Origin: Massilia agrisoli
GTDB taxonomy: Bacteria; Pseudomonadota; Gammaproteobacteria; Burkholderiales; Burkholderiaceae_D
Assembly: GCF_020831365.1 (NCBI RefSeq)
Contig: NZ_JAJHPV010000013.1
Coordinates: forward strand, 248,001-312,000
DNA: 64,000 bases
Reading direction: 5' to 3'
The notes beneath the pieces were generated by a model that was not told the DNA's origin, did not search any database, and worked only from the letters and a program-made list of their open reading frames with translations. Shown here in pieces: positions 16,946 through 25,378 of the stretch; the first letter of the stretch is position 1; each line of letters opens with the position of its first letter. The position numbers were made by a program, and so were the translations under genes.

Positions 16946-17131
16946 GTCACCGTTAAGTGTGGAAGCGCTACACCCTCGTCGTTCCCGCGCACGCGGGAAC
17001 CCATACTGAAGACGATCAGTAATAAAGCGATTCGACCTCCAGCGCATACATGGTATGGGTTCCCGCTTTCGCGGGAAGTCGGGTCCGCCAGTGGCGGGCA
17101 CGACGTGCTCAATTCCATACCTAACGGTGAC
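16946..17131. repeat. 186-bp inverted-repeat element, copy 2 (tandem)
   Basis: This is an almost identical direct copy of the element at 16740-16925. The period is 206 bp, that is 186 bp plus a 20-bp spacer which is also similar to both outer flanks. Only two differences were seen by eye within the element (A/G in the central part and near the right end). The near-identity points to a recent tandem duplication. Confidence 0.8.
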
Positions 17132-17140
17132 AGAGCCAAG

Positions 17141-17167
17141 AAAAAGGCCGGCATCTCTGCCGGCCTT
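17141..17167 (-). terminator. Intrinsic terminator of the M35 protease gene
   Basis: Stem 17144-17152 pairs perfectly with 17159-17167 around a 6-nt loop, followed by five T in the minus direction. It is 31 bp after the protease stop codon. Confidence 0.8.
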
Positions 17168-17197
17168 CGTCAGGCTTTTCCGTTTGCCCAGTACTGC

Positions 17198-18286
17198 TTA
17201 CAACGCTGGCGTATTTTCGCCAAAGTATTCGTGACTATCTGCGTTGTCGATTGCCTTGGCTGGATCGCTGATCGCCAGGCTGGCTGCGCCCGACTGGCCA
17301 TAGACCCAGTCCTCGGTTCCTGCTACTGCGTTAAAGTGGCTCATCTCGTGAATCAAGGTGCCGCCCTTGGAATCCGTGCCCGTCATCGGCGCGGTCCAGA
17401 ATGCCTTGCAGACGTAGATCTTGTATGGCTGGGTTGGATACACGTAGGCGTAATAGTTCTGCTTGCACTTGCAGTCCACCACGACCGGCTTGTTGTCGAA
17501 GCCGTCCTTGATGGCGGTGAAGTTCGCCTTGACGGTGGCGTAGCGCGCCGAGGTGTACGCCCCGAACCACTTGGTGTAGCGGGCGCCGGCGCTGCCCCCG
17601 GCCAGGTAGTTCACGCTGTCATTGGTCATCGTCTTGGCGGCGCTGATGGCGGACGTGATGGTCGACTGCTGCGACGCCGTGCAGTTGGTAAAGCCGAGCG
17701 ACATCGTGCCTGGCTGGCTCGGCGCCTTCTGCAGTTCGAACGGGCTGCCGACCACGGTGCCGCGCGCGAGGCGGCCGTCGATCCACAGGCCCACCGGCGC
17801 CGATTCGATCTCGTCCACGCCGCGTGCGGCGGTCTTGGCGGCACCCGGCTGCCCGCTCGAGAACAGGTCCATCGACGCCGAGTGGTAGCGGATCGAGTAG
17901 TCGCCCGTCACGCTCATGTCATAGATTTCGGACAGTTCCACCTTGGCCGTATGCGATGCGCCCGGCTTGAGCAGGTAGTAATCCTTGGCGGTCGGGGCAG
18001 GGCGCTTGTAGTGCGCGCCCAGGTAGGGCACCGGCGCGCCGTCGCGCGTGACTTCAAACAGCGCTTCCTCGACCCCTGCGAACGGCGTGTGCCATTTCAG
18101 GATGTATTGCGGCGTCGACGAGGTGTTGGTGATGGTGACGCGGACGAAAACGTCCTCGTCCTTGTTGAGCGAACTCTTTTCCGGCGTGATGCTGACGGTG
18201 ACGCCATTTGACGCGGCTTGTGCTGAGAAACACGCCGCGATTGCAACGATTGACACCCCTGCTTTTAGCAAATGATTCCAGTTCAT
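17198..18286 (-). CDS. Secreted M35-type zinc metalloprotease (deuterolysin / Lys-specific endopeptidase-like)
   Basis: A 362-residue secreted protease. A signal peptide (1-24) is followed by an N-terminal beta-type domain (about 28-150) and a catalytic domain (about 175-350). The catalytic motif is HEMSH at 313-317, with the 'aspzincin' third-ligand motif GTEDWVYG at 323-330 (D326), typical of M35 enzymes that may cleave at lysine. Cysteines at 202, 272, 274 and 293 could form disulfides. It should act outside the cell, probably in protein feeding. It ends at a strong terminator and converges on the tandem repeats. A stand-alone copy of its N-terminal domain is encoded at 16238-16720. Confidence 0.88.
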   Translation of the reverse strand: MNWNHLLKAGVSIVAIAACFSAQAASNGVTVSITPEKSSLNKDEDVFVRVTITNTSSTPQYILKWHTPFAGVEEALFEVTRDGAPVPYLGAHYKRPAPTAKDYYLLKPGASHTAKVELSEIYDMSVTGDYSIRYHSASMDLFSSGQPGAAKTAARGVDEIESAPVGLWIDGRLARGTVVGSPFELQKAPSQPGTMSLGFTNCTASQQSTITSAISAAKTMTNDSVNYLAGGSAGARYTKWFGAYTSARYATVKANFTAIKDGFDNKPVVVDCKCKQNYYAYVYPTQPYKIYVCKAFWTAPMTGTDSKGGTLIHEMSHFNAVAGTEDWVYGQSGAASLAISDPAKAIDNADSHEYFGENTPAL

Positions 18287-18761
18287 TTAGTTCTCCGAGT
18301 GTGAGGGTTTTTATTCTGGTCGCCGAGGTCGTCTGTGCCGGAAAGCGCTGCACCGCTGAAATTCGCGAACTCAACGGGAACATCCTCACACATTTGATGA
18401 CCGTAAGTAAACATTGAATAGTTGGAAAATGTGTCATTTGGGCGAATACTCAACGTATTTGCCTATACCGCTTCGGGATAAAACGATTTTCGTTTTCTGC
18501 TTTGAAATCAAGCTTGTACGAGCGGAAACCTACTAGCGATAATGACAATGAATTGTTAAATTCTGGACATTTCAACGTGACCGGCATGGCAAATCGGCCG
18601 GCCCGGCGGAGGGGCGGGAAGCGTGCGGAGTGAGAATTGGTGAGTCCATGACTGCCGAACTCATCAGCAATCGTCACACATATCGGTAGGGTAAGTAAAC
18701 CGCGATTCAATCGAATCAACGGTTTTGTTGAGATATCTCAAACCGCACGGGGCATGGAAAG
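18287..18761. other. Intergenic region upstream of the M35 protease gene
   Basis: This 475-bp stretch has no convincing gene. The part between about 18370 and 18560 is AT-richer than its surroundings and presumably holds the protease promoter, but no clear -35/-10 pair stood out. Short ORFs on both strands lack ribosome sites and codon bias. Confidence 0.4.
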
Positions 18762-18785
18762 CAAAACGGCCGCATCAACGGCCGT
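18762..18785 (-). terminator. Intrinsic terminator of flgMN
   Basis: The hairpin ACGGCCG-CATCAA-CGGCCGT (18766-18785) is followed in the minus direction by TTTTGC. It lies 20 bp beyond the flgN stop. Confidence 0.7.
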
Positions 18786-18805
18786 GGACCATGCGGGCCG
18801 GGCGT

Positions 18806-19273
18806 TTAGCCGACGACAAAGCGGCGCGATGGGCCGCCCGGTGTGGCCTGGCCAGTCGGGCCGTAGACTGCCGCATCGCCGGCGTTGGCTGGCTGGCGCA
18901 TGGCGTTGATCAGGTTCTGGTTGTGCGTCATCTGCTTGTTGATGAGCATGCCATTGACGCGGTTTACTTCCTTGGCGTCGCGGGTCAGTGCAAGCAGCTG
19001 GCTCCAGGCATCGCTGGCGCTGCTGTTGGCGGCGTGCGCCACCCAGTCCTGCATGCCCGTCTCTTCGGCCGCGAATCCGGCTGCGGCGAGCGCCTGGTGG
19101 CGCTGGTTGGCAAGCACTGCCAGCTCGTTCATCCGTTCCGCCTTGCGCGGCGTGATGGCGTTGAGGCCCTCAATGTCCGCGTCGATCAGGCACTGCTGTT
19201 CCTGTTTCATCAGGTCGAGCAGGGAAGAAACCAGTTGTTGTTCGTCGTGCAGGGTATCGAGCGGGCTTGCCAT
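18806..19273 (-). CDS. flgN: Flagellar chaperone FlgN
   Basis: A 155-residue, mostly helical cytoplasmic export chaperone that binds the C-termini of FlgK and FlgL and carries them to FlhA. The N-terminal helices ('TLHDEQQLVSSLLDLMKQEQ') and 'NRVNGMLINKQMTHNQNLI' near 110 match the FlgN family. It lies 7 bp after flgM, the classic flgM-flgN pair, and ends at a terminator. The last 25 residues are Gly/Pro-rich and likely flexible. Confidence 0.92.
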   Translation of the reverse strand: MASPLDTLHDEQQLVSSLLDLMKQEQQCLIDADIEGLNAITPRKAERMNELAVLANQRHQALAAAGFAAEETGMQDWVAHAANSSASDAWSQLLALTRDAKEVNRVNGMLINKQMTHNQNLINAMRQPANAGDAAVYGPTGQATPGGPSRRFVVG

Positions 19274-19280
19274 TGGTGTT

Positions 19281-19586
19281 TTATCGTTTGCGGGAATGCA
19301 GCAGGTCGCGCACTGTTTCCAGCAAGCCGTCCGCTACTTTTTCCGAATTTACCTGGAACTGGCCGTCCGCGATGGCGAGCTTGATGCGTTCGACTTTTTT
19401 GGTGTCGAACACAGCGCCGCTGCCGGCCACGCTGGCCAGGGCTTGTCCCTGCGAAGACAGGCGCACATTGTCCGTTGCCGCTGGCGTGGACATCGGCGCT
19501 GCCTTGTCGGCACCCTTGGCGCCGGAAGCGGGCGCGTTGGACACTGGCAGGGAAGTGTTGTTTTTAAGTGTATCGTTGATTTTCAC
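19281..19586 (-). CDS. flgM: Anti-sigma-28 factor FlgM
   Basis: A 101-residue protein that holds FliA inactive until the hook is complete and FlgM is exported. The N-terminal half is disordered and Ala/Thr/Ser-rich ('MKINDTLKNNTSLPVSN'), suited to export. The C-terminal half is helical and binds sigma ('VERIKLAIADGQFQVNSEKV'). The GTG start follows AAGGA. A sigma-28 promoter lies 49 bp upstream, so FliA should drive its own inhibitor; flgM may also receive read-through from flgA. Confidence 0.94.
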   Translation of the reverse strand: MKINDTLKNNTSLPVSNAPASGAKGADKAAPMSTPAATDNVRLSSQGQALASVAGSGAVFDTKKVERIKLAIADGQFQVNSEKVADGLLETVRDLLHSRKR

Positions 19587-19634
19587 AGCATCGTCCTTCT
19601 CTGGCGGAGCTCAAACTCCTTCGGGTATGCGTAT

Positions 19635-19661
19635 GTTACGGCGCTTTACCAGTAAACTTTA
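19635..19661 (-). promoter_or_regulatory. Sigma-28 promoter of flgM-flgN
   Basis: In the minus direction it reads TAAAGTTT, 11 bp, GCCGTAAC (-35 at 19661-19654, -10 at 19642-19635). This gives the exact TAAA-N15 spacing of the FliA consensus with a perfect -35 and the GCCG core. Confidence 0.75.
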
Positions 19662-19689
19662 GCCAAACCGGAGAAATCGGGACCCCTAT

Positions 19690-20385
19690 TCAGAACGCCA
19701 CCTCGACCTGGCCGCCGGCCCGGGCAAGGCCGCTGATGATGGCGCCGGCTGGCGTACGGGCCTGCACCACCTGGCCGTCGGCTGCCGTGCCAAGCGCGCG
19801 TGCTTCGGCCGAAACGCTGAAACCATTGCCGCGTGACACTACCTTGACCAGCTGCCCTTGCTGCACCACAGGTTTGCTGCGCAACATGTCGAGCCGCAGC
19901 GGCGCGCCGGACGCCAGCGATACCGTGCTGGTGCGCCCGATCGCCTGCCCGATATCTGTCACCACGCCATTGGGCAGGGCGGCGATATCACCGCTGACGA
20001 TGGCCAGCTGCGACTTGTCGATTTCCTTGCCTTGCACCAAAGGCACGGCGGCGGCAACATACTCGCCCACCACGCTCACCTGGGCCTGAATATACACGGT
20101 CCATGCCGCTGGCGACGCACAGCGCACGCCCACGGTGGTCTTGCCCCAGGCGCGGGCGCCCGGTTGCTGGAATGCTTCAGGGGACGGGCAGGCGGCCAGG
20201 CTCATGCGCTGGTCGATCTTGCCGACATTGATGCCCACCTTGCCGGTCAGGCCGGCGGTCTGCGCCTTCAGGTAGTGCTCGACCACCTGGCGCACGGCGC
20301 CCAGGTCCTGGCGCGCCGGCGCCGGCTGTTGCGCCAGTGCTAGCGGCGAAGCCAGCAGTAATACGGTGAGTAGCGTGGATTTCAT
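19690..20385 (-). CDS. flgA: Flagellar P-ring assembly chaperone FlgA
   Basis: A 231-residue periplasmic chaperone for FlgI. A signal peptide (1-18, 'STLLTVLLLASPLALAQQ') is followed by an N-terminal domain and a SAF-like C-terminal domain with 'GLARAGGQVEVAF' at the end, typical of FlgA. The ATG at 20385 was chosen because it directly begins the signal peptide; an in-frame upstream start would add 9 polar residues. It is divergent from flgB with 181 bp between them, the usual arrangement. Confidence 0.94.
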   Translation of the reverse strand: MKSTLLTVLLLASPLALAQQPAPARQDLGAVRQVVEHYLKAQTAGLTGKVGINVGKIDQRMSLAACPSPEAFQQPGARAWGKTTVGVRCASPAAWTVYIQAQVSVVGEYVAAAVPLVQGKEIDKSQLAIVSGDIAALPNGVVTDIGQAIGRTSTVSLASGAPLRLDMLRSKPVVQQGQLVKVVSRGNGFSVSAEARALGTAADGQVVQARTPAGAIISGLARAGGQVEVAF

Positions 20386-20566
20386 TGGCTCGGCCCTGTG
20401 GAATGAGAGCATCTTATGGCGCGGCGGGCCCGCGTGAATCCTTGAATAGCCCCCTTTTGCATGCCCTTATCCATCGATTGACTGGTGTTGCCCGGACGTA
20501 CTATCGATCCTGTCATAACAAGACCGTTGCGCCAAACCGGCCGGCAACGGACAGATGGAGCCTGAC

Positions 20567-20989
20567 ATGATTGGCAAACTCGACGATTACCTGCGGTTCA
20601 ACGAGACGGCGCTGAGCCTGCGCTCCCAGCGGCAGCAGTTGCTCGCATCGAACATTGCGAACGCGGACACGCCTAACTACAAGGCGCGCGATATCGACTT
20701 CACCGCCGCCCTGCAGGGCGCGCTGGCGCGCACCACGCCGCCAGCCGGCGTGCTCAAGGCAACCGCGCCCAACCATATGGGCGGGGCCGCCGGCAACCCG
20801 GACATCCTGCCGAACGGCACCCCGGTACAGTACCGCGGCACGGTGCAGGGCGCGGTCGACGGCAATACCGTCGACATGGACGTCGAGCGCAACCAGTTCA
20901 CCGACAACGCGATCCGCTACGAGGCTGGCATCAGCCTGATCAATTCGCAGATCCGCGGCCTGATGGCGGCCATCCAGGGAGGTCAATAA
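20567..20989 (+). CDS. flgB: Flagellar proximal rod protein FlgB
   Basis: A 140-residue rod subunit. The N-terminus has the rod/hook motif '[20 protein letters not shown]' near 28-47 and the C-terminal helix holds '[15 protein letters not shown]'. The ATG at 20567 was chosen because it follows GGAG with 7-nt spacing; an ATG at 20555 has no site. It is the first gene of flgBCDEFGHIJ and is separated from flgC by only 2 bp. Confidence 0.95.
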   Translation: MIGKLDDYLRFNETALSLRSQRQQLLASNIANADTPNYKARDIDFTAALQGALARTTPPAGVLKATAPNHMGGAAGNPDILPNGTPVQYRGTVQGAVDGNTVDMDVERNQFTDNAIRYEAGISLINSQIRGLMAAIQGGQ

Positions 20990-20991
20990 TC

Positions 20992-21393
20992 ATGTCGCTG
21001 TTTAATATCTTCAATGTTTCCGGTTCTGCCATGAGCGCCCAGGCCCAGCGCCTGAACACGGTCGCCAGCAACCTGGCCAACGCCGACAGCGCCACCAGCG
21101 CCACTGGCGAAGCCTACCGCGCCAAGCAGGTCGTCTTTGAAGCGGTGCCTACCGCAGGCGGCGGCACCGGGGTCAAGGTGCAGCAGGTGATCGAGGACGC
21201 ATCCCCGCTGAAACAAGTGTATGACCCGAAACACCCCGCTGCCGATGAAAAAGGCTATGTCTCGATGCCGAACGTAAACGTGGTCGACGAGATGGTCAAC
21301 ATGCTGTCGGCCTCGCGTTCCTACCAGACCAACGTCGAAACCATGAACGCCGCCAAATCCCTGCTGCTCAAGACACTGACGCTCGGTCAGTAA
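20992..21393 (+). CDS. flgC: Flagellar proximal rod protein FlgC
   Basis: A 133-residue rod protein of normal length. The N-terminal motif '[20 protein letters not shown]' and the C-terminal '[20 protein letters not shown]' are diagnostic of the FlgB/C/F/G axial family. It forms the cell-proximal rod with FlgB, FlgF and FliE. Confidence 0.96.
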   Translation: MSLFNIFNVSGSAMSAQAQRLNTVASNLANADSATSATGEAYRAKQVVFEAVPTAGGGTGVKVQQVIEDASPLKQVYDPKHPAADEKGYVSMPNVNVVDEMVNMLSASRSYQTNVETMNAAKSLLLKTLTLGQ

Positions 21394-21409
21394 CCAATAA
21401 GAAGCCACC

Positions 21410-22102
21410 ATGACAACCATCTCGAACGACCTGCTCAACGCGGTCAACCCCACCAAGAAACCGGCCGCCACCGGCAGCGTCGAGGAAGCAACCGACAAGT
21501 TCATGACCCTGCTGGTGACCCAGCTGAAAAACCAGGACCCGCTCAACCCGCTCGACAACGCCCAGATCACCAGCCAGCTGGCCCAGCTGTCGACCGTTAC
21601 CGGCGTCAACAAGCTGAACACCACGCTGGAGTCGCTGAAGGCCAGCTACCAATCGGGCGAAGCGCTGCAGGCCGCCAACATGATCGGCCACGGCGTGCTG
21701 GTCGAAGGCGACCGCGTGCAGCTGGTGGACGGCAAGTCCATCCTCGGCGTCGAACTCGACAGCGCGGCCGACCAGGTCGACCTGATCATTACCGACCCGA
21801 CCACCGGCAAGGACATCGAGACCATCAAGCTTGGCAAGAACGACGCCGGGGTGATCCCGGTTGCTTGGGACGGCGTGCTCGATCCGCAGAACCTGGGCGC
21901 CGACGGCAAGCCGGTCACCCTGAAGAACGGCGAATACCTGATCCGTGTCGTCGCCACCCGCGGCGGCGAAGAACTCGACGATGCGCGCACCCTGTCCTTC
22001 GACAGCGTGGCCAGCGTCACCACCAATGCCAAGGACGGCGTCAAGCTGAACCTGCCGACCAAGGGCGTCGTGTCCATGGCCGATATCAAGCAAATCCTTT
22101 AA
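21410..22102 (+). CDS. flgD: Flagellar hook cap protein FlgD
   Basis: A 230-residue hook scaffolding protein that caps the growing hook. The conserved N-terminal region holds 'FMTLLVTQLKNQDPLNPLDN' (about 27-46) and 'QITSQLAQLSTVTGVNKLN'. The C-terminal half is the Tudor/FnIII-like cap with 'GEYLIRVVATRGGEEL'. It follows flgC by 16 bp and precedes the hook gene flgE. Confidence 0.96.
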   Translation: MTTISNDLLNAVNPTKKPAATGSVEEATDKFMTLLVTQLKNQDPLNPLDNAQITSQLAQLSTVTGVNKLNTTLESLKASYQSGEALQAANMIGHGVLVEGDRVQLVDGKSILGVELDSAADQVDLIITDPTTGKDIETIKLGKNDAGVIPVAWDGVLDPQNLGADGKPVTLKNGEYLIRVVATRGGEELDDARTLSFDSVASVTTNAKDGVKLNLPTKGVVSMADIKQIL

Positions 22103-22133
22103 GCCGCTACCCACCAATTCTCAGGAGAACACT

Positions 22134-23654
22134 ATGTCTTTTCAACAAGGTCTTAGCGGCTTGAACGGCGCTGCAAAATCGCTCGACGTTATCGGCAACA
22201 ACATCGCCAACGCCAGCACGGTCGGCTTCAAGGGTTCGCAAGCCCAGTTTGCCGATGTGTATGCCGCGTCGCTGAACGGCGTGACCGGCAACACCGCCGG
22301 TATCGGCGTCAAGGTCGCCAACATCGCCCAGCAGTTCACCCAGGGTAATATCGAAGCGTCCAACAACCCGCTCGACATCGCCATCAACGGCGCCGGCTTC
22401 TTCCGCACCGTGGTCAACGGCACGACCCAATATTCGCGCAACGGCCAGTTCCAGCTCGACAAGGGCGGTTTCATGATCAATGCCCAGGGCGCCAAGCTGA
22501 CCGGCTACCAGGCCGGCCCCAACGGCACCATCCTGGCCGGCGCACCGGCCCCGATCCAGATCAACGCGGGCGACCTGACCCCGGTGGCCACCAGCGAGAT
22601 CGATATCGAGCTGAACCTCGATTCGCGCAGCCAGCCGCCAAAGAACACGCCGTTCAGGGTCGACGATCCGGAAAGCTACAACAAGCAGATCCCGATCGAC
22701 GTGTTCGACACCTTGGGCAATGCCCACGTGTTGTCGACGTTCTACGTCAAGACTGCGGCAGGCAAATGGGACGTGTACGTCGCCAACAACGGCGTTGAAA
22801 CCGGCAACCTGAAGGTCGCCACCGCCTCGCAAGGCACGGGCGGCGCCTTCACGGCCGTCAACAATGCCCGCGACGCCTGGACGACCGCTACCCTGGCAAC
22901 GCCGCCGGTGCAGGCGAACATCGACAGCGCCTTGCTGGCCTATGCCAACGCCGCATCGGCGATGGTGTCGGCCGCTGCCGGCACCGCCGGCGCAACTGCG
23001 GCCGACCAGACCAAGATCACCACGGCGGGTACCACCGCCGCTGGCGTGGCCGGCAACACGCCGGAAGACGTCGACCAGGCCATCGCCGACGCGGTCAGCG
23101 TGGGCCCGACCAAGATCGGCGAGCTGACGTTCGACAGCAACGGCGGCCTGACCACCACGACGCCGTTTGCCATCAATGTGCCGATCTTCCCGGCCACCGG
23201 CGCGGCCAGTCCTTTGCCGATGGAGCTCAACTTCAACCGCTCGACCCAGTACGGCACCCAGACCAGCGAAAAGAAAATCATCCAGGACGGCTACACCGCC
23301 GGCCAGCTGCAGCGCTTTAGCGCAGGCGCCGACGGCATCATCCTGGGCCAGTACAGCAACGGCAAGACCGCGGCGCTGGGCCAGATCGTGCTGTCCAACT
23401 TTGCCAACCCGAACGGCCTGACGCCGCTGGGTAACAATGCCTGGGCCGAATCGTCGATGTCCGGTGCGCCGCTGACTGGCGCGCCGACCACTGGCAGCCT
23501 GGGCGTGCTGCAGGCGTCGGCGGTCGAAAATTCGAACGTCGACCTGACCGCGGAACTGGTCAACATGATCACCGCGCAGCGCGTCTACCAGGCCAATGCG
23601 CAGACCATCAAGACCCAGGACTCGGTGCTGCAGACCCTGGTGAACCTGCGTTAA
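22134..23654 (+). CDS. flgE: Flagellar hook protein FlgE, long form
   Basis: A 506-residue hook subunit. The N-terminus 'MSFQQGLSGLNGAAKSLDVI' with 'GNNIANASTVGFKGSQAQF' and the C-terminus ending 'NAQTIKTQDSVLQTLVNLR' form the D0 coiled domains. It is about 100 residues longer than the ~400-residue enteric protein. Much of the difference is a low-complexity Ala/Thr-rich stretch at about 245-323, predicted helical, inserted in the exposed D1/D2 region. A good AGGAG site precedes the ATG. A REP-like element separates it from flgF. Confidence 0.96.
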   Translation: MSFQQGLSGLNGAAKSLDVIGNNIANASTVGFKGSQAQFADVYAASLNGVTGNTAGIGVKVANIAQQFTQGNIEASNNPLDIAINGAGFFRTVVNGTTQYSRNGQFQLDKGGFMINAQGAKLTGYQAGPNGTILAGAPAPIQINAGDLTPVATSEIDIELNLDSRSQPPKNTPFRVDDPESYNKQIPIDVFDTLGNAHVLSTFYVKTAAGKWDVYVANNGVETGNLKVATASQGTGGAFTAVNNARDAWTTATLATPPVQANIDSALLAYANAASAMVSAAAGTAGATAADQTKITTAGTTAAGVAGNTPEDVDQAIADAVSVGPTKIGELTFDSNGGLTTTTPFAINVPIFPATGAASPLPMELNFNRSTQYGTQTSEKKIIQDGYTAGQLQRFSAGADGIILGQYSNGKTAALGQIVLSNFANPNGLTPLGNNAWAESSMSGAPLTGAPTTGSLGVLQASAVENSNVDLTAELVNMITAQRVYQANAQTIKTQDSVLQTLVNLR

Positions 23655-23681
23655 TCGTTAATTCCCACGTCGTAAATTAAA

Positions 23682-23748
23682 CGTCGTTCCCGCGAACGCG
23701 GGAATCCATGCTGAATCAGCATAGGTTCCCGCATCCGCGGGAACGACG
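23682..23748. repeat. REP-like inverted repeat inside the flg operon
   Basis: A 67-bp palindromic element begins 28 bp after flgE and ends 13 bp before flgF. Outer arms are CGTCGTTCCCGCG and CGCGGGAACGACG, the same family as at 11648-11719. Its right end abuts the flgF ribosome site (AAAGAGG), so folding could affect flgF expression or protect the flgE end. Confidence 0.85.
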
Positions 23749-23761
23749 GAAAGAGGTGATC

Positions 23762-24502
23762 ATGGACCGTTTGATTTACACCGCCGCCAGCGGCGCAAAA
23801 CACATCCTCGAGCAACAGGCGACAACGTCGAACAACCTCGCCAACGTCACCACCACGGGCTTTCGCGCCCAGCTCGACTCGTTCCGCGCCGTGCCGGTGG
23901 TCGCCGACGGCCTGCCGACGCGCGCCTTCGTGGTCAATTCGACAGTCGGCTCGGACTTCTCGTCCGGCCCGCTGCAGCTGACCGGGCGCGACCTCGACGT
24001 GGCGGTGAAAGGCAAGGGCTGGATCGCGGTGCAGATGGCCGACGGCAGCGAAGCCTACACCCGCGCCGGCGGCCTGCAGATGAATGAAAACGGCCTGTTG
24101 CAAACCGCCAAGGGCCAGGCCGTGCAGGGCGACGGCGGCACGATCACCATCCCGCCCGAAGTGACGGTGACGATCGGCGGCGACGGTACCATTTCGACCA
24201 TTGCCAACACCACCAAGCCGGGCGCGCCGACGGTGCTTGGCCGCATCAAGCTGGTCAACCCGAACGAGCAGGACCTGGTGCGCGGCGACGACGGCATGTT
24301 CCGCATGAAGGACGGCAGCGCGGCGCCGAGCGACCCGAGGGTGGTGGTGGCGGGCGGGGCGCTGGAAGGCAGCAATGTCAGCCCGGTCGAATCGATGGTG
24401 ACCATGATTTCGCTGGCGCGCTCGTTCGAAACACAAATGAGCCTGCTGAAGAATGCCGAGAATAACGCCGCGAAAGCTACCCAGATCCTCGCTTTGAATT
24501 GA
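23762..24502 (+). CDS. flgF: Flagellar proximal rod protein FlgF
   Basis: A 246-residue rod subunit. The N-terminus 'MDRLIYTAASGAKHILEQQA' is the typical FlgF start, followed by 'NNLANVTTTGFRAQLDSFR'. The C-terminal axial motif is 'SNVSPVESMVTMISLARSFE'. The ATG at 23762 follows AAAGAGG; an upstream in-frame start lies in the repeat and is not credible. Confidence 0.96.
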   Translation: MDRLIYTAASGAKHILEQQATTSNNLANVTTTGFRAQLDSFRAVPVVADGLPTRAFVVNSTVGSDFSSGPLQLTGRDLDVAVKGKGWIAVQMADGSEAYTRAGGLQMNENGLLQTAKGQAVQGDGGTITIPPEVTVTIGGDGTISTIANTTKPGAPTVLGRIKLVNPNEQDLVRGDDGMFRMKDGSAAPSDPRVVVAGGALEGSNVSPVESMVTMISLARSFETQMSLLKNAENNAAKATQILALN

Positions 24503-24576
24503 TAGGGCGGGACGGATAATGATTCTATTGTGCAAGGCTTGGTCGATTTCGTCGGCAGCCGAAACAGGAGAAGAAA

Positions 24577-25359
24577 ATGATCCGTTCCCTTTTTATCGCG
24601 AAAACCGGCCTCGAAGCGCAGCAGACTAACCTCGACGTCATCACCAACAACCTGGCCAACGTCAGCACCAACGGCTTCAAGCGCTCGCGCGCGGTGTTCG
24701 AAGACCTGCTGTACCAGAATGTCCGCCAGCCGGGCGCCCAGTCCTCGCAGCAAACCGCGCTGCCATCGGGCCAGCAGGTCGGTACCGGTGTGCGCACCGT
24801 CGCGATCGAACGCATCCACACCCAGGGCAATCCCCAGCAAACCGGCAACTCGAAAGACGTCATGGTCAACGGGCCGGGCTTTTTCCAGGTACTGCTGCCG
24901 GACGGCACCGCCGCCTACACCCGCGACGGCTCGTTCCAGTCCGATTCCAACGGCCAGCTGGTGACATCGTCCGGCTACGTCGTCCAACCTGCGATTACGG
25001 TTCCTGCCAATGCGCAGTCGCTGACGGTAGGCCGTGACGGCACCGTGTCCGTCACCTTGCCTGGCGTGGCCGGCCCGTCGCAGATCGGCACCCTGCAGCT
25101 CTCCACCTTCGTCAACCCGGCCGGCCTGGAGTCGAAGGGCGAGAACCTGTACGTGGAAACCGGCGCATCCGGCAACCCGAACACCAACACACCTGGCACC
25201 AACGGCGCCGGCACCCTGATGCAAGGCTATGTCGAAACCTCGAACGTCAATGTGGTCGAGGAAATGGTCAACATGATCCAGACCCAGCGTGCCTACGAAA
25301 TCAACAGCAAGGCCATCACCACGTCCGACCAGATGCTGGCAAAGCTTGCCCAGCTCTAA
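24577..25359 (+). CDS. flgG: Flagellar distal rod protein FlgG
   Basis: A 260-residue distal rod protein of standard length. Hallmarks are '[20 protein letters not shown]' at the N-terminus and '[20 protein letters not shown]' near the C-terminus. AGGAG precedes the ATG. It follows flgF by 74 bp and precedes the ring genes flgH and flgI. Confidence 0.97.
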   Translation: MIRSLFIAKTGLEAQQTNLDVITNNLANVSTNGFKRSRAVFEDLLYQNVRQPGAQSSQQTALPSGQQVGTGVRTVAIERIHTQGNPQQTGNSKDVMVNGPGFFQVLLPDGTAAYTRDGSFQSDSNGQLVTSSGYVVQPAITVPANAQSLTVGRDGTVSVTLPGVAGPSQIGTLQLSTFVNPAGLESKGENLYVETGASGNPNTNTPGTNGAGTLMQGYVETSNVNVVEEMVNMIQTQRAYEINSKAITTSDQMLAKLAQL

Positions 25360-25378
25360 GCCGGGCCGGAGAATCGAC

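Noticed and set aside
16704-17154. Short minus-strand ORFs of 63-121 residues within the tandem repeats
   Set aside because: They are translations of the palindromic elements, repeated in both copies, with no ribosome site.
20465-20510. TTGACT...TACTAT pair before flgB
   Set aside because: The spacer is only 15 bp and no activator site could be recognised, so it was not annotated.
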